A stretch of 64,000 bases of DNA from Pholiota molesta (lineage: Eukaryota; Basidiomycota; Agaricomycetes; Agaricales; Strophariaceae), in contig JACGCK010000148.1 in assembly GCA_014925825.1 (NCBI GenBank), positions 1-64,000 on the forward strand, read 5' to 3'. How positions within the stretch are numbered: position 1 is the first letter of the stretch; each line of letters opens with the position of its first letter. The notes beneath the pieces were generated by a model. The model made no database searches, was not told the origin of the DNA, and saw only the letters and a program-made list of their open reading frames with translations. Below, piece by piece: positions 1 to 11,740 of the stretch. The position numbers and the translations under genes are program-made.

Positions 1-2
1 GC

Positions 3-1147
3 CACACACTAGCAGCATTGTTGATGCGCGCAACAACGGCCACCTATGGAATGATGTTTCTCCATGACCTCAATCTCACCGAGGATGCATCAGAAACACT
101 CCCTGGTATCCAACAGGTCGATGACCGCTATATACGCGAGGCATTGGAACTCGTCCAAGGAGAAGGCCCAAACAATTCGTCGAACGTCCCCGCATCACAG
201 TCGAATACCCACTCGGAGAGTCCCCCACTTGGATCCAAGTCAAGGACACCTTGAAGAAACAACCCCTTCGCATTATCCGTCCCTGGGTCAGACCCATGGC
301 GATTATCCACATTCCCACCGCCGCCGGTATCCTCTTCGTCCACTTCACCCGTTCCATTTGGATCTCCATTAAATCAGACTGGACAGAAGGCCTCGAGAAC
401 GACCTGCGATCCGTGGAGAACTTGGATAGCGCGATGATGTTCTGGAGTGCCGAAAACGTCGTCGACACTCTCAAATCAGTCTCCTTCAGCATTAATCGGT
501 GCGGAATCAAAGGGGCCGTCAGAGGTAGCCAAGATGCAAAATCATTCAGAGAACGTACCTGGATTTACTTCCCAGACAACAACGGCGTCCTTCCACCAAG
601 AGGTTCCAAGTGGGTTCCTTTTTTTGCGGATAGGGTGGGCTACATCAAAAGATTCCACGACATGCTCGCAACAATGGCACAAGAGGAAGAGAGGATAAAT
701 CTCAAGAATGGCTTGGAGGATATTTTCGGAGAGCTACAGTGTCTTCCAGACTCTGAAGCATTCACGAAAAACAAGGAGGGAAAGACTTGGTGTCGCGCTT
801 CTGGAGAAGACGCCATCTCGATTCTTATCAACGTCCGACACATGCGCTTCAGGCAAATCGGGAGGACGGCAGAGACCAGAGATGGGCCAAGAAGAGCCCA
901 CGTCACCAGAGCCATCAAGGACGTCCTGTCCGAGTTGTTCAAGCTTTATGGACTAGCGGAAGAGGCCAAGCAGCTTCAACAGAAAAGGTGGAGGGCGAAA
1001 AGGAAAGAGGAAATCAAGAAGAAAACCACCAGAGCGAAGAACAAGAGAAAACCACCCAAGAGAAAGCGGGTCGAAGTGTCGGAGGAAGAGGAGGAGGAGG
1101 AGGAGGAGGAGGAAAGTGATGGAAGTGGTGGTAGTGGTAGTGATTAA
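3..1147 (+). CDS. Unknown protein, 5' end cut by window edge, one apparent frameshift
   Basis: A reading frame runs in from the left edge and looks coding as far as about 175. Coding-like sequence then continues in another frame from about 182 to a stop at 1145-1147. The second part is about 320 residues. It starts near the words VEYPLGESPTWIQV, has an aromatic-rich middle (RTWIYFPDNNG, SKWVPFFADR), and ends in a strongly basic stretch (about residues 250-285) followed by a run of Glu and a Ser/Gly tail. That charged tail suggests a nuclear or nucleic-acid-associated protein, but this is inference. No GT-AG pair bridges the frame change, so it is either a 1-nt lesion or an assembly error. I do not recognise the family. 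The two ATG-less starts suggest that the true start lies outside the window. Confidence 0.5.
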
Positions 1148-2800
1148 GTAGTAATTTTACTTGTTTTCAATTTTCGCCGCACATGGCAGCTTGCCGACCT
1201 TTTCCCGCCGCGCGTCGCCAAATATAGACCGAGAGTGCATGGCGAATCGTGATCGGCCCGCCTTGCCAAATATAGACTTGGCGCACGTGGCGAAAAGTAT
1301 GGCTTAGCACTTTCCGCTGCCGGTGATCGGGCCGCCAGACAGTGCACTCTGCACATACAAGTACCTCATCGCAAATACACCTTGCCGCATTTACTGCCAT
1401 CAGTCAGCACACAACATTTCCAAAAATTGTCTTACCACTCTGGTCACATCAGCTGTCGGCGACCTGTCGCCGCATTTTCGCCGCATTTTCGCCGCTTTCC
1501 CGGCGCGCCTGCTACCTTCTCCTTGTCGGGACTACATCCAGTGACCCAAATAAGAATGGAGTGAGTTCCCCTAATCTAGTTAATTATAATGTAATCATTA
1601 TTCAGCATACAAACCACTCGCCGATGTTCCCGACAACTCTCCCGCCAGGTCGTCTCCTCCCCCTGCCCTAGAATACTCAGGACACATCAGGGAGCTCCAA
1701 AACGGATACCAATAGGTTCCCCCAATATACCTGGTCATGGAAAACCAGTTTTGGAACCCCCAACATGCTTCCTGAATATCTTTAGACTAGATCAGTACAC
1801 ACCCTCCGCCCCCCCACCCAAAGATATTCAGGGTGGCCTCCTCACCCACAAAACCTACTTTTCCTTAGTCTACGAGGTCATACGAGTCTGTTGATACCAA
1901 ATTTTACATTGACGGCCCATTCCTGAATATCTTGCATATACCCCTCCTCCTCCCCCACCCCCTGCCATATCTCGAGAACGGGACCGCCGATCTCGCTCAT
2001 TTTTGGCATGGGACATCCTTATCACATCCCTAATCGATCCAAATGGTCAAAACTGAAAAATTTCTTCCGACCAAAACTACCTACTACTTTACAGCTACTA
2101 CTAATAACGCATCTCACGAAATTAGCTTTCCAACCAAGAGGAGGATGAGTAAGTATCGATGTGAGATTGAGAACGCGTCAGATTAATCAAGGAGGACGCG
2201 ACAAGACGCGACAGTCTAAAAATAAAATCAGGGATCGCTATGATAGTCATGTCGTTTTATATCACCGTGGATAGTGTTGTTTATAGATTGTGTTCGTGAG
2301 ATTGTGACGGTATATAACTGCAGGCATGAGAGTCAGAAAAGACACGGTATTCGACGTTCCAAACCAATTCGAAACCAAATTCGAACGCGACGTGGGAATC
2401 ACGTGGGGCTAGTTAACGATGTTGGACGACGTTCCTCCAACTGGGGAGGGGCAACGCTCTGCCAAACTTCAACTCCGCCCATTCTTTCCCACACGGTTAT
2501 TTCGACGAAGAAAGTGGTCCGCATCGCCAACATGCTACACAGTCAGATATGGATGATCTCTTAGTGAGAAGAAGCAGTCAGATGTACTTAGAGATGAAAG
2601 TCTAGTTTCTCTTTTTTTAATAGCTATGATACTGCTCCCAATAGCCATAATTCATACATCATATCTCAAGACCAAAACAATCTGATCCAATTTTAAAAAC
2701 TAGACATGGCAGATGGCGTCGATTAGTGGGGAATAGGCCCAAAAAATAGCCTAATCGTCGATAAATTGATCGACTTAGTTCGGGTGCAAGATTGCAGGCC
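1148..2800. other. Intergenic stretch, no supported gene
   Basis: All reading frames here are short and lack coding character. The left third has short degenerate repeats (CGCCAAATATAGAC twice near 1215 and 1265; CGCCGCATTTT repeated near 1465-1490). The rest is AT-rich and featureless apart from the hairpin-forming repeats noted separately. Confidence 0.6.
1771..1832. repeat. Short inverted repeat, CCTGAATATCTTT / AAAGATATTCAGG
   Basis: A 13-bp arm at 1771-1783 is the exact reverse complement of 1820-1832, with a 36-bp C-rich spacer. A third copy of the arm (CCTGAATATCTT) lies at 1922-1933 in the direct orientation. It may be the relic end of a small inverted-repeat element, but no target duplication was found. 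Confidence 0.5.
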
Positions 2801-2806
2801 AAAGTG

Positions 2807-3459
2807 TCAGCACGTGACATCAAAATACGCGTCGAATGCAATTAAGCAATGCATCTTCGCGGAAAAAGCGCGTTCAGAGTGTCTTTTGAGCGCGTTTTCT
2901 CGCGTTTTATCATTCAAGCTATATGTTTCTGTACTCACCCCAATTTTAATTGAATTAATCGATGGAAAATATTGACGGATCATGAGCGGCAGGAACTGCG
3001 TCCCGCGGAAACACAGCTCGCGCAGGTTCGCCGTGTTCGACAAGAAATTGGGTCCGGGTGGATACGCAAGCCCCGAAATTTTTCCATGCGAAGGCAGGGC
3101 ATCTCTTTGCCATCGAAATCGCCCATACACAACGTGCAGAACTCGTATGGGATGAATAGATTGATGTATTCCCAGCGCTGCCACTCGTTGGAAATCAGGT
3201 GGAAGAGGGGCAACGTTTGTTCGCCCCAAACGGTCATGTTGCCCGCCCTGGTAGATTCGTCTCTTCGGAACGTTATAGTCAAAGGCAGGTCTTTGGATCG
3301 AGGGATTTGCGCCAGTGGCAAGCCGCAAGATGGCTGATGGCACACCAGCTTGAAGATGTGGATGAGGAGTTCTATAGGAAGAATGTCTATCGGTGGAGAG
3401 CAGTGTCCTTTGGTGCGGACCTCGATGGATTCCGGTATTTGCTTCACAGCAAGATCCAT
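2807..3459 (-). pseudogene. F-box protein, broken
   Basis: The minus-strand frame from an ATG at 3459 contains a short F-box signature (LPIELLIHIFKLV, about residues 27-39). It is followed by text typical of mushroom F-box proteins (SKDLPLTITFRRDES, LISNEWQRWEYINLFIP) and then by leucine-rich-repeat-like text (LSNTANLRELCFRGTQ). Two lesions are visible. The segment that normally lies between the F-box helix and the SKDLPLTITF motif is missing, and the frame changes near 3075-3085, where coding sense continues in the frame that stops at 2807. F-box proteins are substrate receptors of SCF ubiquitin ligases and are hugely expanded in Agaricomycetes. This copy is probably a decayed member. The family call is firm; the exact 3' limit is not. 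Confidence 0.65.
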
Positions 3460-3769
3460 AATAATCTATACTTACTCTGAGGCCACCTCTGGTTTTGCTC
3501 TGATTTGACACCAACACTCAACTTGCAATTTCAGTGCTAATATCAGAAATAATATCAGCTGAATACATCCTATATGAATCATATATATTTATATTGTAAG
3601 GTTCCTGGTTCAGAGTGTCTGAGGACGGCTGAGGTTCCAACCTATGCACGGAAAGGCGAGCGGACCATCGAGTCTCTGAAATTGGCAGGGGACAAACAAA
3701 CATCAACAGCACGCTTTTAGAACCGGAGTTGCCCCTCCCCACTCCAACGTTCCTCACAACCTTGCATGT

Positions 3770-4080
3770 GCACCTCATCTTGATTCTTTCACCCCAGGCG
3801 CATCCTTCTCCTCTCAAGCACATTATTGCGCATGCCTGCACAATTTTCGCTTCCTAATCACCCCGCTACCGTCAATCATACGGAAGATGAAGTCGACGCG
3901 TACATAGTTCGTTGGAGCAGTCGGTTTGAGTGCGGCCACGATTACGCAGAGCGGGCGCAGGAAGGGTCGTGTGCATGGATTCGCATTCTCGTGCTATAGA
4001 AGGGCCTGAGCTCGGTATGTTGTGTTTAAATTTTGCTTCGCTCCCAACCCTGCTCAGCATTCGGAAATAGGATAACACAT
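3770..4080 (-). repeat. Dispersed repeat family, copy a (reverse orientation)
   Basis: The reverse complement matches the block at 28,850-29,160. Shared words include GTTGGGAGCAAAGC, a CGCGTCGACTTC-type word and the stretch around GGGCCTGAGCTCGGTA. It is one of at least seven diverged copies in this window. Confidence 0.65.
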
Positions 4081-4309
4081 CACAAGAGCTTTCGTTGTTT
4101 CGTGCGCTCGTATGAGCTGCTCTCCAACTGGCAAAGCATACCCTCCCGTTCGTTCGCCTGAGGTGGTGCTATGCAATAACCAAATCCCACGCGCTGAAGT
4201 CTGAAGACGAGAAATCAAGGCAAGTACATCGTCTCTGTGTTCATCTTACTTTCTAGCTTACGAATGTCGCAGAACATGGCTAGAGAGCCTTCACGCTCGC
4301 TATGCAAAC

Positions 4310-4800
4310 ATGCGGCAGCGACTGGATGTACCCATGAATCGAGCCTCCAATGGCGCTTGCACCTCATCTTCCGCCCTGGCGGCCTGCGCATTGCTCTCTC
4401 CTCTCACACGCATATCATTGCAGTTGCCTGCACCACTTTCGCCTCCTTATCACCCCGCTACCATCGATCATGGAGAGAGCGAAGTCGACACGTTATTCGC
4501 TCGAGCGAGCACCCAGCCTCTACCCGGCATGTTTGAGCGCGGCTATTCCAGATGAAGCATCGCGGTCGCCGCAAGGGTGCGTTCTGAGGATTTTGTTAGA
4601 GAAGTGCGGGTGACGTGGACGGTTTCGCATGGGATGGGGCAGTATAGCGTACGTCTCCCTTTCCGCCTGTCCTCCTTGTCGATTCGTTCACCCAAGAATA
4701 CCAATCCCTTAGCCCACGTTTTGTTGATGTCCGTCTGAATTTGAAACGCGTCTACGACCATCATCGACGGCCCCTACATTGACGCGCCTCGATCGAGTGT
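4310..4800 (-). repeat. Dispersed repeat family, copy b (reverse orientation), with coding-like relic
   Basis: The reverse complement matches 19,140-19,330 and then 19,815-20,070, so it lacks the part in between. A minus-strand frame at 4543-4764 reads like protein (MMVVDAFQIQTDINKTWAKG, then GERIDKEDRRKGRRTLYCP). The same words appear broken in copies c and d. The family therefore probably derives from a multi-copy gene rather than from a purely non-coding element. I do not recognise the protein. Confidence 0.65.
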
Positions 4801-5684
4801 TGGCCCTAGCTCTGTTGCGATTTCTCTGCACGTGTGGCGCTGACAGGACCGAACTATGTTGAGTACTAGTTAGTGTATCCGGGCGGTGTGTGTTCTCTCA
4901 TAGGTAGGTCTGACTGTATGTCGGTACCGCGTTCGAATGCCGCCGTTGCAACACGTGTAAGCCGTACGTACCGCTCAGCCCGAATGCGTTCCAAGTGGAG
5001 AACGAGGTGGATATGCCTGTGGCCGGCTCCAGCCTCCACGTCACCCTAATCACAGGAGATGTATCGTCATCGGCCCTCATCCGTGGTTTGTGAGAGTTCC
5101 CTGCGGGAGAGAGGTGTGTGTGGGAGGCGTGTGGGGCGAGGCGGAACGGCGTGTTGGTAGTTAGTTGGAAAGACAGACGAATGGTACCATATAAAGCGTT
5201 ATGTTGAGGCCATGAGATAAAGAACGAGGCAGCCGCAAATGCGAAGGAAACCCATTGCTTGGTTAGGCCAGATCACGTCAGTCCAGGCGTATTTTTTTTG
5301 CTCCAGGGTTGCTTCGCGTGCTTTTCATACTCCAAAGGGCCTCTCATGTATTGTAGTAAAACAGAATTCCAGTAATGATTGTTATGATAGTGCCAACACA
5401 GATGGAACGCGGTCCGCGATCGATAATGATATAGAGAGAGGTATGAATGCAGAGAAAAATAATCGAAAAATGTACAGCAAGCAGTAATATATGTAGGATA
5501 CGAAACTCGAGCGACCACGGCACGCAAAAGGAAACGGATATAGTGGGCATAGGCATGTGCAAAAGGAAGGAGCGTGGATAGAGATGACAAATGACGACGA
5601 ATATACCGAGAGACGAAAATGAACAAGCACCGAGGACGAGAAAAAGAAAAAGAAAATCGAAAAGAAAGTAGGAATACACCAGCG
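4801..5684. other. Intergenic, 3' flank of the Ser/Pro-rich gene
   Basis: No supported gene is present. The stretch holds short frames only and becomes A-rich on the plus strand near 5,450-5,680. On the minus strand this is the T-rich region just past the stop of the long Ser/Pro-rich gene and probably contains its 3' untranslated region and polyadenylation sites. Confidence 0.5.
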
Positions 5685-8600
5685 CTACAGCGGAATCGGC
5701 CGCGCAGCGCCAGCCGTCCGCCCCATCGAGCCCCCCGTCGACGCCGACAGTACCATCGGCCGTCCCTTCATATTCAGCGACGAGCTCGACCGATACACCA
5801 TCCCCGTCCCCGTCCTTGGTTTCGGGCGCGCAATACCGGTGTGCGCAGCACCGCCAGACACAGGCGACGACGGCGTGCTCGGCGGCGTGCTTGGCGAGCG
5901 CAGCGACCCCAGCGACCCGCGCGGCGTGGCGGACGTCAGCACGGACGGCACGGGCACCGCAGGGCGATCGCCGCCTATCGAGGCGCGCGCACGGGGCAGT
6001 TGCAGCGGGCGCACAGCAGGCGGCGTGGGCGGCGCGCCAAGGGATGAGGCGGGCGCATGAGACGCGGGCGTCGAGTGCGCAGAGGACGTCGACGAGAACG
6101 TCCGCGCGCGCGGGAAGGCGTAGCGCGCGGTCATCGAGACGCCCACGCTGCCCCCTGTGCTTGTCGCAGCCTCGAAATGCGATGTCGATGGGGTCTTCCT
6201 GAGCCCGCCCGGCGGCAGCGGCGGCAGGCTCTTCTCCTTGTCCCACGTCGAGCGCTTCTTGATACCCGAAACTGGCGTCGTCGTCGACGCTGAAAGACTC
6301 GCATCGTCGTCCCGGGGCGTAGCCGGCATGGGAATGCTGAGTGTCGACGCCGTCGATGAGGGTGTGTTGAGCTCGTCCTTGGACGCCGCGCGGCGCACCG
6401 TGCTCGTCGACGTCGAGGTCGACTTCTTGTAGTGATACTGCTCCCCAGACGAGCCCGACGAATTCCGCGCCCGCGACCCACCCGGCATGCGCAGCTTCGA
6501 CGGCGTCTTCGCGCGATCCTCCGCGGGCGTCGTGACCTCCAGCGAGAAGCTCGAGCCCACACTGCTCGTGCTCGTCCTGGCCCCCGACGCCGACGCCGAC
6601 GCCCCGCTCACACTCGCCTTCGAGCCCACACTGCGCGTGGCCCACGACGTCGGCGGCGGCAGCGCGGACGCCTTCGACGGCACGCGCGGGCGCTGGTGCT
6701 GCTGGTGCTGCGCCCACGCGCTCGACTTCTCCACGCCCTCGTCGTACTCGTCGTCCTCGTATTCGTACGCGTCAAAGGCGCGATCGCGCTCGGACTCGAG
6801 CAGGGCGCCAGAGCTCGCGGAGCGCGCGAGCGGGTGCGGGCGCCGCGCGCCTTGCATGGACGAAGTGCGGCCGGGCACGATCGACGAGGCGGACGAGCGC
6901 CGCGAGAGGTTGAGCGTCGAGATGCGGCGGGTGAGCGGCGACGGCGCGTCTTCGTCCTCACTGCAAAAATAGTCAGCCCCGGTCGAGATGTCACACGATA
7001 TCCATAAAAAGAAAAAGCAGCCCCTGAATCGCCGACGTCATCGACGACAGCAACGACAACGCCACGCGGGGCGTCGTCAACCGTCGCCAGCGGGCACAGA
7101 GCGTCGTCAACAGCCACCCGCGGGCGGAGAGAGAGCGTCGCCATCCTCCGGCACATCCATAACACGAACGCAGACCGAGTATAAAAACAGACAAACGCAC
7201 CTATCACTCCACCCCAGCCCCGTCGTCAGCCCAATTCCACCCCTCAAAAGCCTCCCATCCCTATGCCTCACTCTTCGCATCGGCGTGTCGCGGTCGTCCT
7301 TGATGATGCCCGACTTCGTCACAACCGAGGCTACGAAGGAAAAATCACCGAGTTTAGTAGGCGTAGTGGAGAGGATGGAATTTGGACAAAGGGAAGAGGT
7401 GCGTACCGTTCGACATCATGGACATCATACTCCCTGGCCGTCCATCGGCCGCAAGCGGCGTGGTCGCGCGCGAGTTGGCGCCCGGCAGCAGCTTCGAATT
7501 GGGCGAGAGCAGCCCGTGGCGGAGCATCAGATGCCTACACGCGCCAACATCAGTTCATCCCACCCCCAAGAAAAAAAAAAGGAACACGCACGGCAAAGGC
7601 GTGTGCAGATCCAAACTCGAATCCGAGTCGCCTGCATCCTCCTCCGCGCGCCGCGTCCTTGTAACCGTCCCGCCGCCACCACCTCCTCGCGGAACCAGGT
7701 CCTCCGCCTCCTCCTCACTGCCCGCGCCCTCCAGCACTCGCTCCATCTCCACATACCGCCCCTCCTCCACCGCCCCGCGCGCACTCCCCGCACTCGCCGT
7801 CCTTCTCCTCTTCCCCTCCACACCCACACCCACACCACTCCCACTCCGACTCCTCCCACCACCACCCACACTCATGCTCATACTCCCGCTCACACTCCGC
7901 ACCCCATCAGACGACATCGACACATGCCTCCTCCCCGCGCCCCCGCCCACAGCCCCGTGCGACTTCGACAAGGCAGGCCTTGGCGTCGCCTGCAGAATAG
8001 ACGCGATATCCGGGCTCGGCAACCTCTTATGCTGTTTCCTGGGCGTGGTGTTCGCGGAGGAGAGCGAAACCGACGCCGCGCGCAGCCGGGCGATCTCCTC
8101 TGGGCCTGCGCGTGATACGGTGGCGGTGACCGTCCTCCCACCAGGGCCGAGGCCGAAGCTCTCTCTACGCGCGCCGAAGCTGTCTCTGGGCGTGGCGGGC
8201 GTGGAGTTGGCAGCGGTGGAATTAGTGGCGGGAAGGGGACCTAGCTCATCAAGCGTCATCGCGTCGTCCACCGTGGTCGTGCTCGTCTGCAGCACCACGA
8301 TGCCCTTCAGCAGCGCGTTGTTGTCCCGCACCGCGCCGTACGCCTCCTCTTCCGGGTCCGCGGCGTACACCTCCTCTTTCCCCTGCCCCTCCTCCTTCTC
8401 CTTATCCCCCTCCGGATCGTTGAGATGATCCACGATGCCCAGGAACCCCAGCCCCACCGCCCTCGTCGCCTCCTCATCCATCCCTCCCTCTCGTGTACCA
8501 GGAACAGCCCCGTCCCTCGCCTCCACCGCCACCCGTCGCACGGGCTCCGAGGGCAGCGGCGGCAGCCCCCCCACCGGCGGCGGCAAAGGCGCGGGGTCCT

Positions 8601-10170
8601 GCGCGAGCCTCAGCGCCGCCGCACGGCTCCGGCTCCTGCTCCTGACCCCGTACACCTCGCGCAGCGCGGGGCTCCGCGTGCGCCCCAAGCGCAGCTCGAG
8701 GCGCAGGTCCTTCATGCTGGGGCTCCTTGCGTGCTCGCCCTCCGTCGAGGTGAAGGTCTCGGTCTCGCCCGCGGTCTCAAACGAGGTGGATTCGGTTGAA
8801 ATGGAGGTCGAAATGGATTCGGTCGTCAAGGTCGAGATGGAGGCAGAATCCGTCGTCAAGGCAGGTGATGGGACCAGCGAGTCGAGGGACGGCGAGCCGG
8901 AGAGCTGCGTCGTCGTCGACAACGACGCGCGCAGACCCGGGCGCGCAGGGTACGCATAGTTGTCTGCAATGGACCCAACCGGGGCGGCCTGAGAAGGAGC
9001 GGAGGAAGGAGCGGAGGTGGGCGCGCGGACAGCGCCCAGCGGGGGCGGTTTGCTGGCGCGCAACGACGGCAGGGGTGCAGTTCCCACCGTGGGCGAGCTG
9101 GTGACGAGGGCGTTGACGGGCGAGAGCTTGCTCGACGTCGGGTACGAGAACGAGCCGCCGGAGCCGCCCGACGAGTTGCGCATGTGGTGCGTCGCGGTGG
9201 CGGGGTCGGTGTGTAGCGGGGTGGGGGTGCTGGCAGCGGCTCTGATGGGGGTGCAGAGGAAGGGGGCAGCGGCCTGTGAGAGTGCGTTTTAGACTCAGGG
9301 TTCGCGCTGGACGACAGCTGCTGATCGCGGTGTTGTTGGTGTGATGGGATCGGCCGCGTGGGTGATGGGGCGGCGGTGTTTAGCGAGCGCGAGAGCAGGA
9401 AGGGCGGCAGGACGTCATCGCCGCTGCTGCTGGGGCCGCCCTCGTCCGAGAAGGGGTCCGCGCGCAGGAGGTCGGACACGTCGATCAGGCTGAGGCTTTC
9501 ATTGGCGTGGTGATGCTGGTGCTGGTGCTGGTAGTCGCGGTGGCGGCTCGACGCCGAGGCGTGGAGCGATGCACGTGGCAGCGTGGGGGAGGGCATGACA
9601 GGCGGTGGGAGCACGGCGTCGTCGTCGTCCATGTCCGACATAGGCATCGGCGAGAGCGACATCCGCGTGAGCTGCTGATCGGCGGCGGCAGAAGGTGGCC
9701 TGGCGGCAAAGGCGGCGGCGGGGGAGAGGGTGGCCGCATGGCGTGTGCGGGGGCTCATGCTGGCGTGCGACGAGGCGGAGGCGACCGAGTCGCGTGCAGG
9801 GGATGGAGAATGGCCCGTTGCCGTGGGGCTCCTGCCTGAAAGCGACGCGACGCTGGTGCGGTCGCCGCGGTGCGTGTAGCTGCCGGCGCCATGGCCAGCA
9901 CTGCTGCCCACGCTGACCGTCGACTGGCGACGGGAGTCAGAGAGCTGCGAGTAGTTCGAGCGGCGGTTGCGTGGGGCGAGCGAGGAGAGGAGGAGGAGCT
10001 GCTCGTGCTCGGAGATGCGCGACGGGCCTGGCACAGGGGGGAGGGGCGCGGACGGGGCCCGGTGGGGGTGGGTTGGGCGTGGTGGGTGTGGGTGGGATGT
10101 GTGAGGGCGGGGCGGGGAAGGATTCGAGGAGGAGCGGGACTGGAGCGCGGCGGGTGCGCTGAGTAGCCAT
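5685..10170 (-). CDS. Very long Ser/Pro/Arg-rich low-complexity protein, five or more exons
   Basis: Minus-strand exons that I could phase-check are 7592 and upward (to about 9241), 7407-7534, 7201-7330 and 5685-6960. The introns 7535-7591 (GTGCGT...GTAG), 7331-7406 (GTACGC...GTAG) and 6961-7200 (GTGCGT...GCAG) all keep the frame. The join across 7201/6960 reads GLGWSDSEDEDAPSPL, which supports it. The first exon (text ISEHEQLLLLSSLAPRNRRS onward) is joined near 9230-9315 in a way I cannot fix; candidate acceptors are at 9229, 9241 and 9273. The start is uncertain: the exon-1 frame has no ATG upstream, and the ATG at 10170 is in another frame. The product is about 1,300 residues, mostly disordered, with Ser/Thr-Pro phosphosite-like motifs and a His/Gln run. 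The best-ordered segment is SVVTKSGIIKDDRDTPMRR. The pattern fits a cytoskeletal or signalling scaffold, but no function can be assigned. Confidence 0.7.
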
Positions 10171-11340
10171 AGGGCTAGGACATGGAGGAGAGTGAAAGAG
10201 ACGACCACAAAAAGTTCCCCTTTCCAACCTTCCTATTCGGGCCAAGTCTCTTTTTTGATTGGCCCTCCCATCCGATCACATCTCAGATCACCTTCCTTTT
10301 ATGTACATCGCTCTCTTCTCCCGCCACCCCGCGGATTCACGTGTATTCTCCTCGCCATCCACCGCGCAGCCCGCCCTCTTCTCCTCCTCATCCACCACAT
10401 CTCTCCTCTACACTGAACACCGTCCATCCAACCGCCCAGGCACGTCGCCCAGCCCATCGGGCTAATACATTCCCGGCCTCCCACGGCCCACCACCCTTGC
10501 TCAACGTTTACCACCCGCCATGCCGACATCGACGCGACGATCCACCTGCCGCCGCATCTCGCAAACCGCCGCCAACGCCTAACGAAGGGCCGCAAAGCGT
10601 AACCCTAAGCTTATGCGCCGCCACCGCACGCCCCGCGTCTACTTCCGCCCGCCCGCTTCACGCATTCGCCTCCTCCACCACCTCCTCCATCCCTATCCGG
10701 CCGTGCCTTTGTCCTCCTCTCCATTCAGCCACGCGCCCCAGCGCGGCCCCGAGCGAGCGCCCACGTACTTGGGACTGTACCCGGGAGCACAGCCACGCGC
10801 TAGCGCGGTGGCCCATCACCGGATCTTTCAAATTCATTGCAAGCCCCACGCACGCTTGCCGTTTTCAATAGTTTTCAATTGTGCGTATTGCCAATTCCAT
10901 TCCACTCTCTTCGATTCCACCACCATCCCCGAGCCGCGCGCTGCGCACGTTCGGTCCTCTGCGTTTGTTTCGGCTTTCTGATCCTGCCTTTTAAAATTTT
11001 ATATATGTAGGAAAGCCTGTGCGCGCGATGCCCGAGCTTGCCCGACGCCTGCTCCATTCTCGACGCCTCTCGACGCTCGACGGGCAGCATCCAAGGTACT
11101 TTTGTTTGCTTTTGTTGGTATCAGCCTCTGCTCCTGTCTTCTTACTTGCTCTCCTCCTCCTCCCAGCGCCGCCCATCGACCGACCTCGCGAGCCCAGCTG
11201 CACGCACGCCACCCAACGCCTCCTGTCTCCTGCACGTACGCTCTGACTGCTGCGCCGCCATCCGCAAAACTTTGACACCTCCTGTCAGATCAAGTTCCAT
11301 CTCCGTGTGCGTATCCGACACCATCCGTCCATCTATCTTT
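10171..11340. promoter_or_regulatory. CT-rich upstream region of the Ser/Pro-rich gene
   Basis: No supported gene is present. On the minus strand this lies upstream of the long gene. On the plus strand it is C/T-rich for several hundred bases, and there is an AT box (TTTTAAAATTTTATATAT) near 10,990. The role as a promoter is inferred from position alone. Confidence 0.3.
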
Positions 11341-11430
11341 CACCCTCTATCTATCTTCCACCCTCTATCTATCTTCCACCCTCTATCTATCTTCCACCCT
11401 CTATCTATCTTCTACCCCCTATCCATCTTT
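11341..11430. repeat. 18-bp tandem repeat, five units
   Basis: The unit CACCCTCTATCTATCTTC is repeated four times exactly (11341-11412) and once degenerately (11413-11430). The 18-bp length keeps reading frames open, which explains the spurious open frames across it. Confidence 0.9.
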
Positions 11431-11740
11431 CAAACTCACCACCACCACACGCCGCCCCGCCCCGCCACACACGCCTCCCCCCAGCGCCTCGGTCTCGCAG
11501 CGGCCTCTCACAAGCACGGATGGGGGTCGCTGCCCACCCACTGGGCGTAATTGGGGGCACGGCGTGCACTGGCGCAGGCCAGGGCGCAGGCGCGCCACGA
11601 CGCCGCCTCCTATCTCGTCGCGCTACCTACCTCGGCCCGCGCGCGTCATACCCAGCGCTATCTATATATCCATCTCTTCCTTTGAATACCGTTTCTCCTT
11701 TTGCTACCCACCTTCCTTGACCTGCGCCACCTCCCCACCC

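Noticed and set aside
4920..4975. B-box-like word (CGTTCGAATGC) suggesting a tRNA gene
   Set aside because: No A box at the right distance upstream and no cloverleaf can be drawn.
5619..9290. Many long open frames on the plus strand and in other frames across the Ser/Pro-rich gene
   Set aside because: They are antisense or out-of-frame shadows caused by high GC. Only the minus-strand frames joined by phased introns have coherent sequence.
10182..10981. Plus-strand frames rich in Pro, His and Ser upstream of the long gene
   Set aside because: Composition simply follows the CT-rich DNA; there is no domain, no splice support, and they overlap the likely promoter.
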